A stretch of 6,923 nt of DNA from positions 1 through 6,923 of the forward strand of contig JAEZCN010000022.1 of assembly GCA_023433515.1 (NCBI GenBank). Direction: 5' to 3'. A program made the position numbers and the translations under genes. How positions within the stretch are numbered: the first letter of the stretch is position 1; each line of letters starts with the position of its first letter. Positions 1 through 6,056 of this stretch are shown here, one piece after another. This DNA is from Pseudomonadota bacterium. Lineage in GTDB: Bacteria > Pseudomonadota > Gammaproteobacteria > Steroidobacterales > Steroidobacteraceae. The notes beneath the pieces are model-generated. The model had not been told where the DNA came from. It searched no databases and worked only from the letters and a program-made list of their open reading frames with translations.

Positions 1-682
1 CGCCCTCGGCGATGTCGGTGACGAACGTGAAGTCGCGCTTGTGGTGGCCGTTGTTGAACACGTCGATGGGCTTGCCCTCGAGGATGTTCTTCGTGAACAG
101 GAACAGCGCCATGTCGGGCCGGCCCCAGGGGCCGTACACCGTGAAGAAACGCAGGCCCGTGACGGGTAGTTTGAACAGCGCCGCGTAGTTGTGCGCCATG
201 AGCTCGTTGGCGCGCTTCGTCGACGCGTACAGCGACAGCGGATGATCGACGCCGCGATGTGGCGTGAATGGCATGTTCGTGTTGAGTCCGTACACCGAAC
301 TCGTCGACGCGAACACGAGATGCTCGGCGCCGTTGTGGCGGCACCCTTCCAGCACGTTGAGCGTGCCCGTCACGTTGCTGTCGATGTAGGCCTGCGGATT
401 CTCGAGCGAATAACGCACGCCGGCCTGCGCCGCGAGGTGGATGACGCGCGGGAACTTCTCGCGCTGGAACAGCGACTTCATGCCGCCCTTGTCGGCGAGA
501 TCCATCTTCACGAAACGGAACTTCGGGTGGGCCTCCAATATCGCGAGGCGCGCGCGCTTGAGGTTCGGATCGTAATAGTCGTTGAGATTGTCGAGGCCGA
601 CGACTTCGTCGCCGCGCTCGAGCAGTTTGCGTGCGGTATGGAATCCGATGAATCCGGCCGCGCCGGTGAGCAGGATCTTCAC
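1..682 (-). CDS. NAD-dependent UDP-uronate 4-epimerase, CapI/UDP-glucuronate 4-epimerase type (partial)
   Basis: Translating the minus strand from a GTG at 682 gives 227 residues that remain open to the left edge, about two thirds of the usual ~335 for the family, so the C-terminus is missing. It is an extended short-chain dehydrogenase/reductase: the Rossmann NAD-binding motif GAAGFIG lies at residues 7-13, DNLNDYYD at 31-38, the catalytic serine region ASTSSVYG at 125-132, and the YxxxK pair at Tyr152/Lys156. The stretch RFFTVYGPWGRPDMA (178-192) is typical of CapI/LpsL enzymes that interconvert UDP-glucuronate and UDP-galacturonate in the cytoplasm. The GTG overlaps the dehydrogenase stop by four bases (GTGA), which suggests translational coupling. 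AAGGTGG at 693-699 can serve as ribosome binding site. Family assignment is firm. Substrate is less so, because the partner dehydrogenase is of a type that often uses UDP-N-acetylhexosamines. Confidence 0.93.
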   Translation of the reverse strand, partial: MKILLTGAAGFIGFHTARKLLERGDEVVGLDNLNDYYDPNLKRARLAILEAHPKFRFVKMDLADKGGMKSLFQREKFPRVIHLAAQAGVRYSLENPQAYIDSNVTGTLNVLEGCRHNGAEHLVFASTSSVYGLNTNMPFTPHRGVDHPLSLYASTKRANELMAHNYAALFKLPVTGLRFFTVYGPWGRPDMALFLFTKNILEGKPIDVFNNGHHKRDFTFVTDIAEG

Positions 683-1959
683 AGGCGACCGTCCACCTTG
701 CTGGACGGGAACACGTACTTGATGTCGTACACGACGTGATTCTTCTTGCAGGCCTTGCGCACGCTCTCGATCCCCTGCTCGCGGAATTCCTTGTGGCCGA
801 CGGCAATCACGGCGGCATCATAAGCCCCCGTGGGCACGCGGCTTATCGGACGAATCCCATATTCGTGCTCCGCCTCGGCCCGGTCGATCCACGGGTCGTA
901 CACGTCCACTTTCGCGCCGTAATTCCCGAGCTCGCGCACGACGTCCGCGACCTTGGAATTTCGCAGGTCCGGGCAGTTCTCCTTGAACGTGAGGCCGAGC
1001 ACCAGCACGCGCGAACCCTTGGCGAGGATCCGCTTGCCGGCCATGAGTTTCACGACCTGCGCGGCAACGTAGTTAGCCATGCTGTCGTTGAGGCGGCGCC
1101 CCGCGAGGATCATCTCGGGGTGGAAGCCGATCTCCTGCGCCTTGTGCGTGAGGTAGTAAGGATCGACTCCGATGCAGTGTCCGCCGACCAGGCCGGGTCG
1201 GAACGGCAGGAAGTTCCACTTGCTGCCCGCGGCCAGCAGCACTTCTTCCGTGTCGATGCCCAGGCGGTTGAACAGCAATGCGAGCTCGTTGATGAGCGCG
1301 ATGTTGACGTCGCGCTGCGTGTTCTCGATGACCTTCGCGGCCTCGGCGACGCGAATGCTCGACGCCTTGTGTGTACCCGCGCGCACCACCGAGCGGTACA
1401 ACTTGTCGACGAAGTCCGCGACTTCGGGCGTCGAGCCGGACGTGACCTTCTTGATCGAAGGCAGGCGATGTTCCTTGTCGCCGGGATTGATGCGCTCGGG
1501 ACTGTAGCCGGCGAAGAAATCCTTGTTGAACTTGAGTCCCGACTCGCGCTCGAGGATAGGGATGCAGACTTCCTCGGTGCAGCCGGGATAGACGGTCGAT
1601 TCGTAAACGACTACGTCGCCTTTCTTGAGCACCTTGCCCACCGTCTCGCTCGAGCGCTCGAGCGGCGTGAGGTCCGGCCGGTTGTAGCGGTCGATCGGCG
1701 TCGGCACGGTGACGATGAACACCCGGCACTTGCCGAGCTCCTTGAGGTTCGTGGTGTACTTGAGCAGCTTCGCGGCCTTGAGCTCGGCCGGCGAACATTC
1801 GAGGGTGGAATCCTTCCCCGACTTGAGCTCGGCGATGCGGTTCGCCTTGATGTCGAACCCGACGGTGTCGAAGTGTTTGCCGAATTCCACGGCCAGCGGC
1901 AGCCCGACGTATCCCAGACCGACGACGCCGACCCGGCACTTTCTCAAGCTCAAATCCAT
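679..1959 (-). CDS. tviB: UDP-sugar 6-dehydrogenase, TviB/WbpO type
   Basis: This 426-residue protein has the normal length for a cytoplasmic nucleotide-sugar dehydrogenase, which oxidises C6 of a UDP-sugar to a carboxylate in two NAD+-dependent steps. The N-terminal NAD domain starts with GVVGLGYVGLP (11-21). YSPERINPGD (152-161), Lys209 in EAAKVIEN and ENTQRDVNIALINE (212-225) follow. The catalytic cysteine is Cys262 in GGHCIGVDPYYLTHKA. The C-terminal UDP-binding domain includes LGLTFKENCPDLRNSK (321-336) and ends near YDIKYVFP (411-418). The GGHCIGVDPYY motif is that of TviB/WbpO/CapL enzymes acting on UDP-GlcNAc or UDP-GalNAc, whereas classical UDP-glucose dehydrogenases carry GFGGSCFPKD. 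It starts with ATG, with a weak AGAGAG ribosome binding site at 1971-1976, and overlaps the downstream epimerase by four bases. The pair probably supplies a hexuronic or aminohexuronic acid for a surface polysaccharide. Substrate is inferred only from motif and neighbour. Confidence 0.93.
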   Translation of the reverse strand: MDLSLRKCRVGVVGLGYVGLPLAVEFGKHFDTVGFDIKANRIAELKSGKDSTLECSPAELKAAKLLKYTTNLKELGKCRVFIVTVPTPIDRYNRPDLTPLERSSETVGKVLKKGDVVVYESTVYPGCTEEVCIPILERESGLKFNKDFFAGYSPERINPGDKEHRLPSIKKVTSGSTPEVADFVDKLYRSVVRAGTHKASSIRVAEAAKVIENTQRDVNIALINELALLFNRLGIDTEEVLLAAGSKWNFLPFRPGLVGGHCIGVDPYYLTHKAQEIGFHPEMILAGRRLNDSMANYVAAQVVKLMAGKRILAKGSRVLVLGLTFKENCPDLRNSKVADVVRELGNYGAKVDVYDPWIDRAEAEHEYGIRPISRVPTGAYDAAVIAVGHKEFREQGIESVRKACKKNHVVYDIKYVFPSSKVDGRL

Positions 1960-2069
1960 GATTTTTCTATCTCTCTTAAGCCCTTAGGGCGACGCGCGGC
2001 GGCGATCTTGCCGGTCCGCGGCCCGCAAATCGAGCCGCCTAAGGCACCGTTCGGTGATTTCTGTGCGTT
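1960..2069. other. Intergenic gap between dnaQ and the sugar-nucleotide genes, with short palindromes
   Basis: This 110-base gap separates the end of dnaQ from the start of the tviB-type gene; both are read leftwards. It holds three small inverted repeats: CACCGTTCGGTG (2045-2056), GCCTAAGGC (2037-2045) and GCCCTTAGGGC (1980-1990). The first two lie just after the dnaQ stop but lack a following T-run, so they are not a convincing intrinsic terminator. No good -35/-10 pair is visible for the sugar genes, yet the gap is long compared with the 4 and 9 bases between the genes upstream. It could therefore carry a promoter, or simply be a leader of a longer operon. Confidence 0.4.
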
Positions 2070-2840
2070 CTATCGCTGTCCCACGGCGCCGGCGGCGGCC
2101 GGCTGGCTGCCTGAGCCCCCTTCCGCGGCCCCCATCCGCCATACGACCTTCCCGCCGCTCGCCTTCTGGATGACGTCCAGCAGGGCCTCATGGCGGCGCA
2201 GTTCCTCGTCGTCCGGCTGCGGCACCGCGAGCTGGATTCCGGGGGTGCGCAGGGTGGGAACCACCACGCTGACACGGGACCGTTCGCCACCGCCGGCGCT
2301 GACATCGAGCGCGAGCGCGCTCTGCCCTCCGGTCATCGCCAGGTACACGTCGACGAGGATCCCCGCGTCGAGCAATGCGCCGTGCAGGTCGCGCTTGCTG
2401 TTGTCGACGCTGTATCGCTTGCAGAGCGCATCGAGACTGTTGCGCTGGCCCGGATGCAGGCTGCGCGCGAGCGCGAGCGTGTCGAGCACGCGGCAGATGT
2501 TCGCCACGGCGCGCACTTCGCCCTCGATCCGCGCGAACTCGGCATCGAGGAAGCCGACGTCGAACGGCGCGTTGTGGATGATGAGCTCCGAGTCGCGGAT
2601 GAATGCGATGAGCTCGTGAGCAACATCGGCGAACTTGGGTGCCTGCGCGAGACGCGCGCTGTCGATGCCGTGCACCGCGAGTGCACCCGCGTCGATCTCG
2701 CGTTCCGGATTGAGGTAACGGTGGAATTTCTGGCCGGTCGGCCTGCGATTCAGGATCTCGACACAGCCGATTTCGATGATGCGATGGCCGTCGCTTGCTT
2801 CGAGGCCGGTGGTTTCGACGTCCAGGACTACTTGGCGCAT
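2070..2840 (-). CDS. dnaQ: DNA polymerase III epsilon subunit (3'-5' proofreading exonuclease)
   Basis: This 256-residue protein is the proofreading exonuclease of the replicative polymerase core. All DEDDh residues are present: Asp7 and Glu9 in LDVETTG, Asp94 in HNAPFDVGFLDAEF, and His153 and Asp158 in RDLHGALLDAG. The spacing matches E. coli DnaQ (D12, E14, D103, H162, D167). QSALAL (173-178) sits where E. coli has its clamp-binding QTSMAF. A Gly/Ser/Pro-containing linker leads to a C-terminal segment, ELRRHEALLDVIQ then VVWRM (213-236), resembling the polymerase-alpha-binding end of E. coli epsilon. A Gly/Ala/Gln-rich tail of about 20 residues follows that E. coli lacks. The ATG is the only possible start: the frame is closed three codons upstream by the rnhA stop. 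It lies nine bases after rnhA with no clear ribosome binding site, so coupling to rnhA translation is likely. Confidence 0.97.
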   Translation of the reverse strand: MRQVVLDVETTGLEASDGHRIIEIGCVEILNRRPTGQKFHRYLNPEREIDAGALAVHGIDSARLAQAPKFADVAHELIAFIRDSELIIHNAPFDVGFLDAEFARIEGEVRAVANICRVLDTLALARSLHPGQRNSLDALCKRYSVDNSKRDLHGALLDAGILVDVYLAMTGGQSALALDVSAGGGERSRVSVVVPTLRTPGIQLAVPQPDDEELRRHEALLDVIQKASGGKVVWRMGAAEGGSGSQPAAAGAVGQR

Positions 2841-2849
2841 CGCGTGACT

Positions 2850-3287
2850 TTAACCGAGCAGCGCGTCGATGGCGCGGTTCGCGAGCGCATCGACGCGTTC
2901 GTTCTCGACGTGGCCGGAATGCCCCTTGACCCAATGCCATTGCAGATCGTGCTTCTGGCGCAGCAGATCGAGCTCTTGCCACAAATCCTGGTTCTTGACC
3001 GGCTTCCGGTCGGCGGTCTTCCAGCCGCGCGCTTTCCAGCTCGCCAGCCACTCGAGCACGCCCTGGCGGACATATTGGGAATCCGTGTAGATGTGGCCGC
3101 GCACCGGACGCTTGAGCGCTTCGAGCGCGCGGATCACCGCGGTGAGCTCCATGCGGTTGTTAGTCGTCATGGCCTCGGCACCGGAAATCTCGCGCTCGTG
3201 TTCGCCCAGTCGCAGCAGCGCCGCCCAACCACCGGGGCCCGGATTGCCGCGACACGCGCCATCCGTGTAGATCTCGACCTGACTCAT
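2850..3287 (-). CDS. rnhA: Ribonuclease HI
   Basis: This 145-residue protein is a full-length type 1 RNase H, which cuts the RNA strand of RNA/DNA hybrids and so clears R-loops and primers. The four carboxylates of the Mg2+ site are visible: Asp9 in YTDGAC, Glu47 in NNRMELTA, Asp69 in YTDSQYV and Asp133 in ENERVDALA. The catalytic His123 is in WVKGHSGH. The basic handle region (WKARGWKTADRKPVKNQ, 84-100) that grips the hybrid in proteobacterial RNase HI is also present. It starts with ATG four bases after the methyltransferase gene, with only a weak, very close GACGGA as ribosome binding site. It stops with TAA in the same frame as dnaQ. In E. coli rnhA and dnaQ are divergent and overlapping; here they are co-directional, as in many other proteobacteria. 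Confidence 0.98.
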   Translation of the reverse strand: MSQVEIYTDGACRGNPGPGGWAALLRLGEHEREISGAEAMTTNNRMELTAVIRALEALKRPVRGHIYTDSQYVRQGVLEWLASWKARGWKTADRKPVKNQDLWQELDLLRQKHDLQWHWVKGHSGHVENERVDALANRAIDALLG

Positions 3288-3291
3288 TCCG

Positions 3292-4032
3292 TCAGTTGCT
3301 CGACCGGGTCGTCGGCTTCACGAGACCGCCGATGGGCTGCACGCGCTCGCGCATTCGCGGTCGGATGGGCGTGAGCGTGTACACGCGCTTGCGCGCCTTG
3401 ATGAGATACGCGCCCGCGGGCCAGGGCTTCATCCAGCCGCGGCGCACCAGCGACGAGGGCACGCCGGGCTGCGGCGCGATGCCGCCCCATGGCGGCGCGA
3501 AAAGGTAATTGCGCGTGATCGAAATGTCGTAGCCGAGCAGCTCGAGCCAGTCGGCGATGCGGCGCGCGCCGAGCATGCGCTTGAGACCGGGTGGATAGCC
3601 GCGGCTGATCGCGCGGCTGCGGAATCCCCAGAGGCTGAACGGCCGGAACCCGAGCACGATGAGCTGACCTTCGCCGGCGAGCACCCTGTCCACCTCGCGG
3701 ACGACCGCATACGGATCGGTCTCGAACTCCAGGGTGTGCGGCAGCACGACCGCATCGACCGCGCCATTGGCGACCGGCAATTGAGACAGGCGCGCCACGA
3801 TGTCCGCTGCCGGAGGACCGGAACGCGCGCTGGCGATAACGGCGTGTCGTCGCGTGCGACAACCGGCGAGCAGCGAATCTCGAACGCCCCAAGTTCCCAC
3901 CTGAAGCAACTCCCATCCGAAAACATCGTCCAATGCCTCGGACATGAGCTCGGATTCGGCCTGCAAGACGGCCTTCCCGAGGCCGGTTTCAAGCCAGGAT
4001 TCGATCAGGGTGGATGCAGTGGCGTACGTCAC
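3292..4032 (-). CDS. YafS-type class I SAM-dependent methyltransferase-like protein
   Basis: This 246-residue protein resembles E. coli YafS and related predicted methyltransferases of the Methyltransf_11 kind encoded beside rnhA. The fold is suggested by ELLQVGTWG (41-49, the place of motif I), then LPVANGAVDAVVLPHTLEF (85-103), the segment REVDRVLAGEGQLIVLGF (112-129), and the family-typical FSLWGFRS (132-139). The C-terminus is basic. The usual glycine-rich SAM loop is reduced to VGTWG; E. coli YafS is similarly degenerate, so this looks like a family trait rather than damage. The GTG start at 4032 gives about 40 residues before ELLQVG, as in E. coli, although no clear ribosome binding site precedes it. 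An ATG at codon 30 would cut into the conserved region. It is the first gene of the yafS-rnhA-dnaQ run. Substrate is unknown. Confidence 0.85.
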   Translation of the reverse strand: MTYATASTLIESWLETGLGKAVLQAESELMSEALDDVFGWELLQVGTWGVRDSLLAGCRTRRHAVIASARSGPPAADIVARLSQLPVANGAVDAVVLPHTLEFETDPYAVVREVDRVLAGEGQLIVLGFRPFSLWGFRSRAISRGYPPGLKRMLGARRIADWLELLGYDISITRNYLFAPPWGGIAPQPGVPSSLVRRGWMKPWPAGAYLIKARKRVYTLTPIRPRMRERVQPIGGLVKPTTRSSN

Positions 4033-4160
4033 AAACTGCGTGAATTACATCACAAAAAAGGTAGCAATCCTGTGAACTTACGGCTTAAATACGCCCCCTC
4101 GAACAAGTACCGTCTCGTTTCGGTAAACGGTCCTCGCCTCGTTCCCTTTGGGGGTGTGAA
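4033..4160. promoter_or_regulatory. Divergent promoter region between yafS-type gene and mltD
   Basis: This 128-base gap separates two divergent genes and must hold the promoter of mltD and probably that of the yafS-rnhA-dnaQ run. Its yafS-side half (about 4031-4095) is clearly richer in A and T than the flanking genes, as expected of a promoter. TTAAAT at 4085-4090 is a possible -10 for mltD, with TAGCAA at 4062-4067 as a poor -35 at 17-base spacing. I could not find a convincing minus-strand promoter. GGGGG at 4150-4154 lies six bases before the mltD TTG start and can serve as its ribosome binding site. Confidence 0.5.
4039..4054. promoter_or_regulatory. CRP/Vfr-like palindromic site
   Basis: CGTGA-ATTACA-TCACA matches nine of the ten conserved half-site positions of the CRP-family consensus TGTGA-N6-TCACA. 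Its centre is about 114 bases upstream of the mltD start and 14 bases upstream of the yafS-type GTG start on the other strand. It lies in the low-GC part of the divergent intergenic region, where a regulator would be expected. Whether a CRP/Vfr/Clp-like protein binds it is inferred from the motif alone. A position this close to the yafS-type start would suit repression of that gene better than activation. Confidence 0.4.
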
Positions 4161-5942
4161 TTGACAGTCGGATTCACCGGATGGCGCGCCTTTGCGTCGT
4201 TGATGTTCGTAGCAGTCGCAGTGTCCGGCTGCGCCACGGCCCCAAGCGGCAAGACCAGCGGCGAAAACGCCGAGAGCAACGCCTCCATCAGCGAATCGGT
4301 GTCTGCCGACGTGCAGGGCATGCCGACGGAGGCTGCGCCCCCGACTGCGGCTCCGAAGCCGCGCCGCGCCCAGCGCACTGCCAGACCCACGGCTGCGGCG
4401 ACCACCGCGGCCGCTGAGGCCACCACCGAGAACCTTGAAGCGAATTTCTCTTCGGCCGAGACCGTGGCCGAGGCGCTGGAGGCCGAAGGCGCGCTCGCCG
4501 AAGCCGCCGGCATGGAGCCGACCCAGACCCTGGCCGGCCTCACGCCCGAACAGTACCCCGACGTCTTCGATCGCATCCGCGCGGGTTTCAAGCTCGACGA
4601 CATCAACTCGCGCGCCATCGACGTGCAGCTCAACTGGTACGCGAACAATCCGCAGTATCTCGAGCGCGTGTTCGGCCGCGCGGGTCTTTACCTGCACCAC
4701 ATCGTCCAGGAAATCGAAGCGCGCGGCATGCCGCTCGAGCTCGCGCTGCTGCCGGTCGTCGAGAGCGCGTTCGAGCCCTATGCGCGTTCATGGGCCACGG
4801 CGAACGGCCTGTGGCAATTCATGCCGGGCACCGGCGAGCGCTTCGGACTCAAGCAGGACTGGTGGTACGACGGCCGACGCGACGTGCTCGCCTCGACGCG
4901 CGCCGCGCTCGACTACCTGCAGTACATGCACGACGAATTCTTCAACGACTGGTTGCTCGCGATCGCCGGCTACAACTGCGGCGAGGCTCGCGTGCAGCGC
5001 GAGGTGAAGAAGAATCGCGCGCTCGGTAAGCCGGTGGACTTCTTCAGCCTGAGCCTGCCGTCCGAGACGCGCGCGTACGTACCGAAGCTGCTGGCCATGC
5101 GCCGCCTGGTCGCGGAGCCCGAGAAGTACGGCATCGCGTTCAGCCCCATCGCCAACGAGCCCTACTTCGAGAAGGTCGACACCGGCGGCCAGATCGACCT
5201 GACCCTCGCGGCCGAACTCGCGGGCATCACGATCGACGAAGTCTACGAACTCAATCCGGGATTCCATCGCTGGGCGACGGATCCGGCGGGACCGCACTTC
5301 CTGCTGCTGCCGCGTGACACCGCCGACGCATTCAAGCGCAACCTCGAGCTGCTGCCCGCCGAGCAGCGCGTGCGCGTGTCGGTCCACAAGGTCGCGCAGG
5401 GCGAAACAGTCGCGGCGATCGCGCGCAAGTACAAGACGCACCCGGCCGTGGTGCGCGACATGAACAATCTCACCGACTCGAGCCTGCTCGTCATCGGCGC
5501 CGAGCTGCGCGTTCCGTCCGCCGTCATGAACCTGCCGCCGAAGGTGATGCTCGCTGCGGCGCGAGTCGATGGACGCGACACCCGCACGGGCCGTCGTCCC
5601 GCGGTGCACGTGGTGCGCAGGGGAGACTCGCTGTGGCGCATCGCGAAGAACAACCGCATGGACGTGGCGACGCTGGCGCGCATCAATGGCATGGGCCCCA
5701 GCGATACGCTGCGCGCGGGTCAGAAACTCGTTCTCAATTCGCGTGCCGCGTCCGGCCGCAAGACGCCATCGTCCGGCGACTCGCGCCCGGTGAGCTACAA
5801 GGTGCGCAGCGGCGACACGCTGTCGCGCATCGCGCAGTTGTTCGGCGTGACCGTCTCCGATCTCGTCAACTGGAACGGCATCAGCAAGCACTCCATCCTG
5901 CGTCCCGGCCAGCGTCTGACGGTCAACGTCCGCCGCCACTGA
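4161..5942 (+). CDS. mltD: Membrane-bound lytic murein transglycosylase D, lipoprotein with three LysM repeats
   Basis: This 593-residue protein cleaves the MurNAc-GlcNAc bond of peptidoglycan to leave 1,6-anhydro ends, acting in the periplasm from a lipid anchor. A TTG start is chosen because it gives a complete lipoprotein signal: residues 1-23 are hydrophobic and end in the lipobox VSGC with Cys24. The first in-frame ATG, at codon 15, would destroy it. An Ala/Thr/Pro/Glu-rich spacer covers about 30-125. The SLT domain (about 150-325) has catalytic Glu201 in LLPVVESAFEP, then NGLWQFMPGTGERFGL (215-230), DGRRDVLAST (237-246) and AGYNCGEARV (269-278). LysM repeats for glycan binding lie at about 408-452 (divergent), 482-526 and 545-590. 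E. coli MltD has two recognisable LysM repeats at its C-terminus. It diverges from yafS with no gloB between them, and fabI follows on the same strand after 114 bases. Confidence 0.95.
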   Translation: MTVGFTGWRAFASLMFVAVAVSGCATAPSGKTSGENAESNASISESVSADVQGMPTEAAPPTAAPKPRRAQRTARPTAAATTAAAEATTENLEANFSSAETVAEALEAEGALAEAAGMEPTQTLAGLTPEQYPDVFDRIRAGFKLDDINSRAIDVQLNWYANNPQYLERVFGRAGLYLHHIVQEIEARGMPLELALLPVVESAFEPYARSWATANGLWQFMPGTGERFGLKQDWWYDGRRDVLASTRAALDYLQYMHDEFFNDWLLAIAGYNCGEARVQREVKKNRALGKPVDFFSLSLPSETRAYVPKLLAMRRLVAEPEKYGIAFSPIANEPYFEKVDTGGQIDLTLAAELAGITIDEVYELNPGFHRWATDPAGPHFLLLPRDTADAFKRNLELLPAEQRVRVSVHKVAQGETVAAIARKYKTHPAVVRDMNNLTDSSLLVIGAELRVPSAVMNLPPKVMLAAARVDGRDTRTGRRPAVHVVRRGDSLWRIAKNNRMDVATLARINGMGPSDTLRAGQKLVLNSRAASGRKTPSSGDSRPVSYKVRSGDTLSRIAQLFGVTVSDLVNWNGISKHSILRPGQRLTVNVRRH

Positions 5943-5977
5943 GACGGTTTGAGCGCCGGGCCCTCACACACGGGCCT

Positions 5978-6009
5978 CTCGGCCGATTAGTCCCCTCTCC
6001 GGGGCCGAG
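5978..6009. repeat. Inverted repeat between mltD and fabI
   Basis: CTCGGCC (5978-5984) and GGCCGAG (6003-6009) can form a perfect 7-base-pair stem with an 18-base loop. Two smaller stems lie nearby or overlap it: GGCCC/GGGCC (5959-5963 with 5972-5976) and CCCC/GGGG (5992-5995 with 6001-6004). None is followed by a run of T, so this is not a standard intrinsic terminator. It could be a weak or Rho-assisted end for mltD, a structured leader of fabI, or chance in GC-rich DNA. Confidence 0.3.
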
Positions 6010-6041
6010 GCTGGCAGAATGCCGCCCTCGACAAACCACCC

Positions 6042-6048
6042 GGAGAGG
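6042..6048 (+). promoter_or_regulatory. fabI ribosome binding site
   Basis: GGAGAGG lies eight bases before the ATG at 6057 and is the strongest Shine-Dalgarno sequence in the window. It supports the first ATG over a second in-frame one three codons later, in agreement with the MGF N-terminus of E. coli FabI. Confidence 0.8.
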
Positions 6049-6056
6049 ATGCAAAC

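Noticed and set aside
191..739. A 182-residue plus-strand open frame at the left end
   Set aside because: It is opposite the epimerase, whose full set of short-chain dehydrogenase motifs reads on the minus strand.
1980..2056. Intrinsic terminator after dnaQ
   Set aside because: The palindromes GCCCTTAGGGC, GCCTAAGGC and CACCGTTCGGTG are short, with tiny loops and no T-run in the minus-strand direction.
736..2619. A 627-residue open frame on the plus strand opposite the dehydrogenase and dnaQ genes
   Set aside because: It is antisense to two well-supported genes, is rich in Arg, Val, Leu, Asp and Glu with no recognisable motif, and is the expected by-product of high third-position GC.
2190..3374. 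A 394-residue plus-strand open frame across dnaQ and rnhA
   Set aside because: It lies opposite DnaQ and RNase HI, whose catalytic residues are all intact; no domain is recognisable.
4788..5939. A 383-residue minus-strand open frame inside mltD
   Set aside because: It is antisense to the SLT and LysM domains, and its His/Arg/Ala-rich composition is typical of an antisense shadow.
5959..5976. Rho-independent terminator after mltD
   Set aside because: The GGCCC/GGGCC stem is only five pairs and is followed by CTCTCGG rather than T residues.
6015..6020. CAGAAT as a -10 element for fabI
   Set aside because: It matches only four of six consensus positions and has no acceptable -35 about 17 bases upstream.
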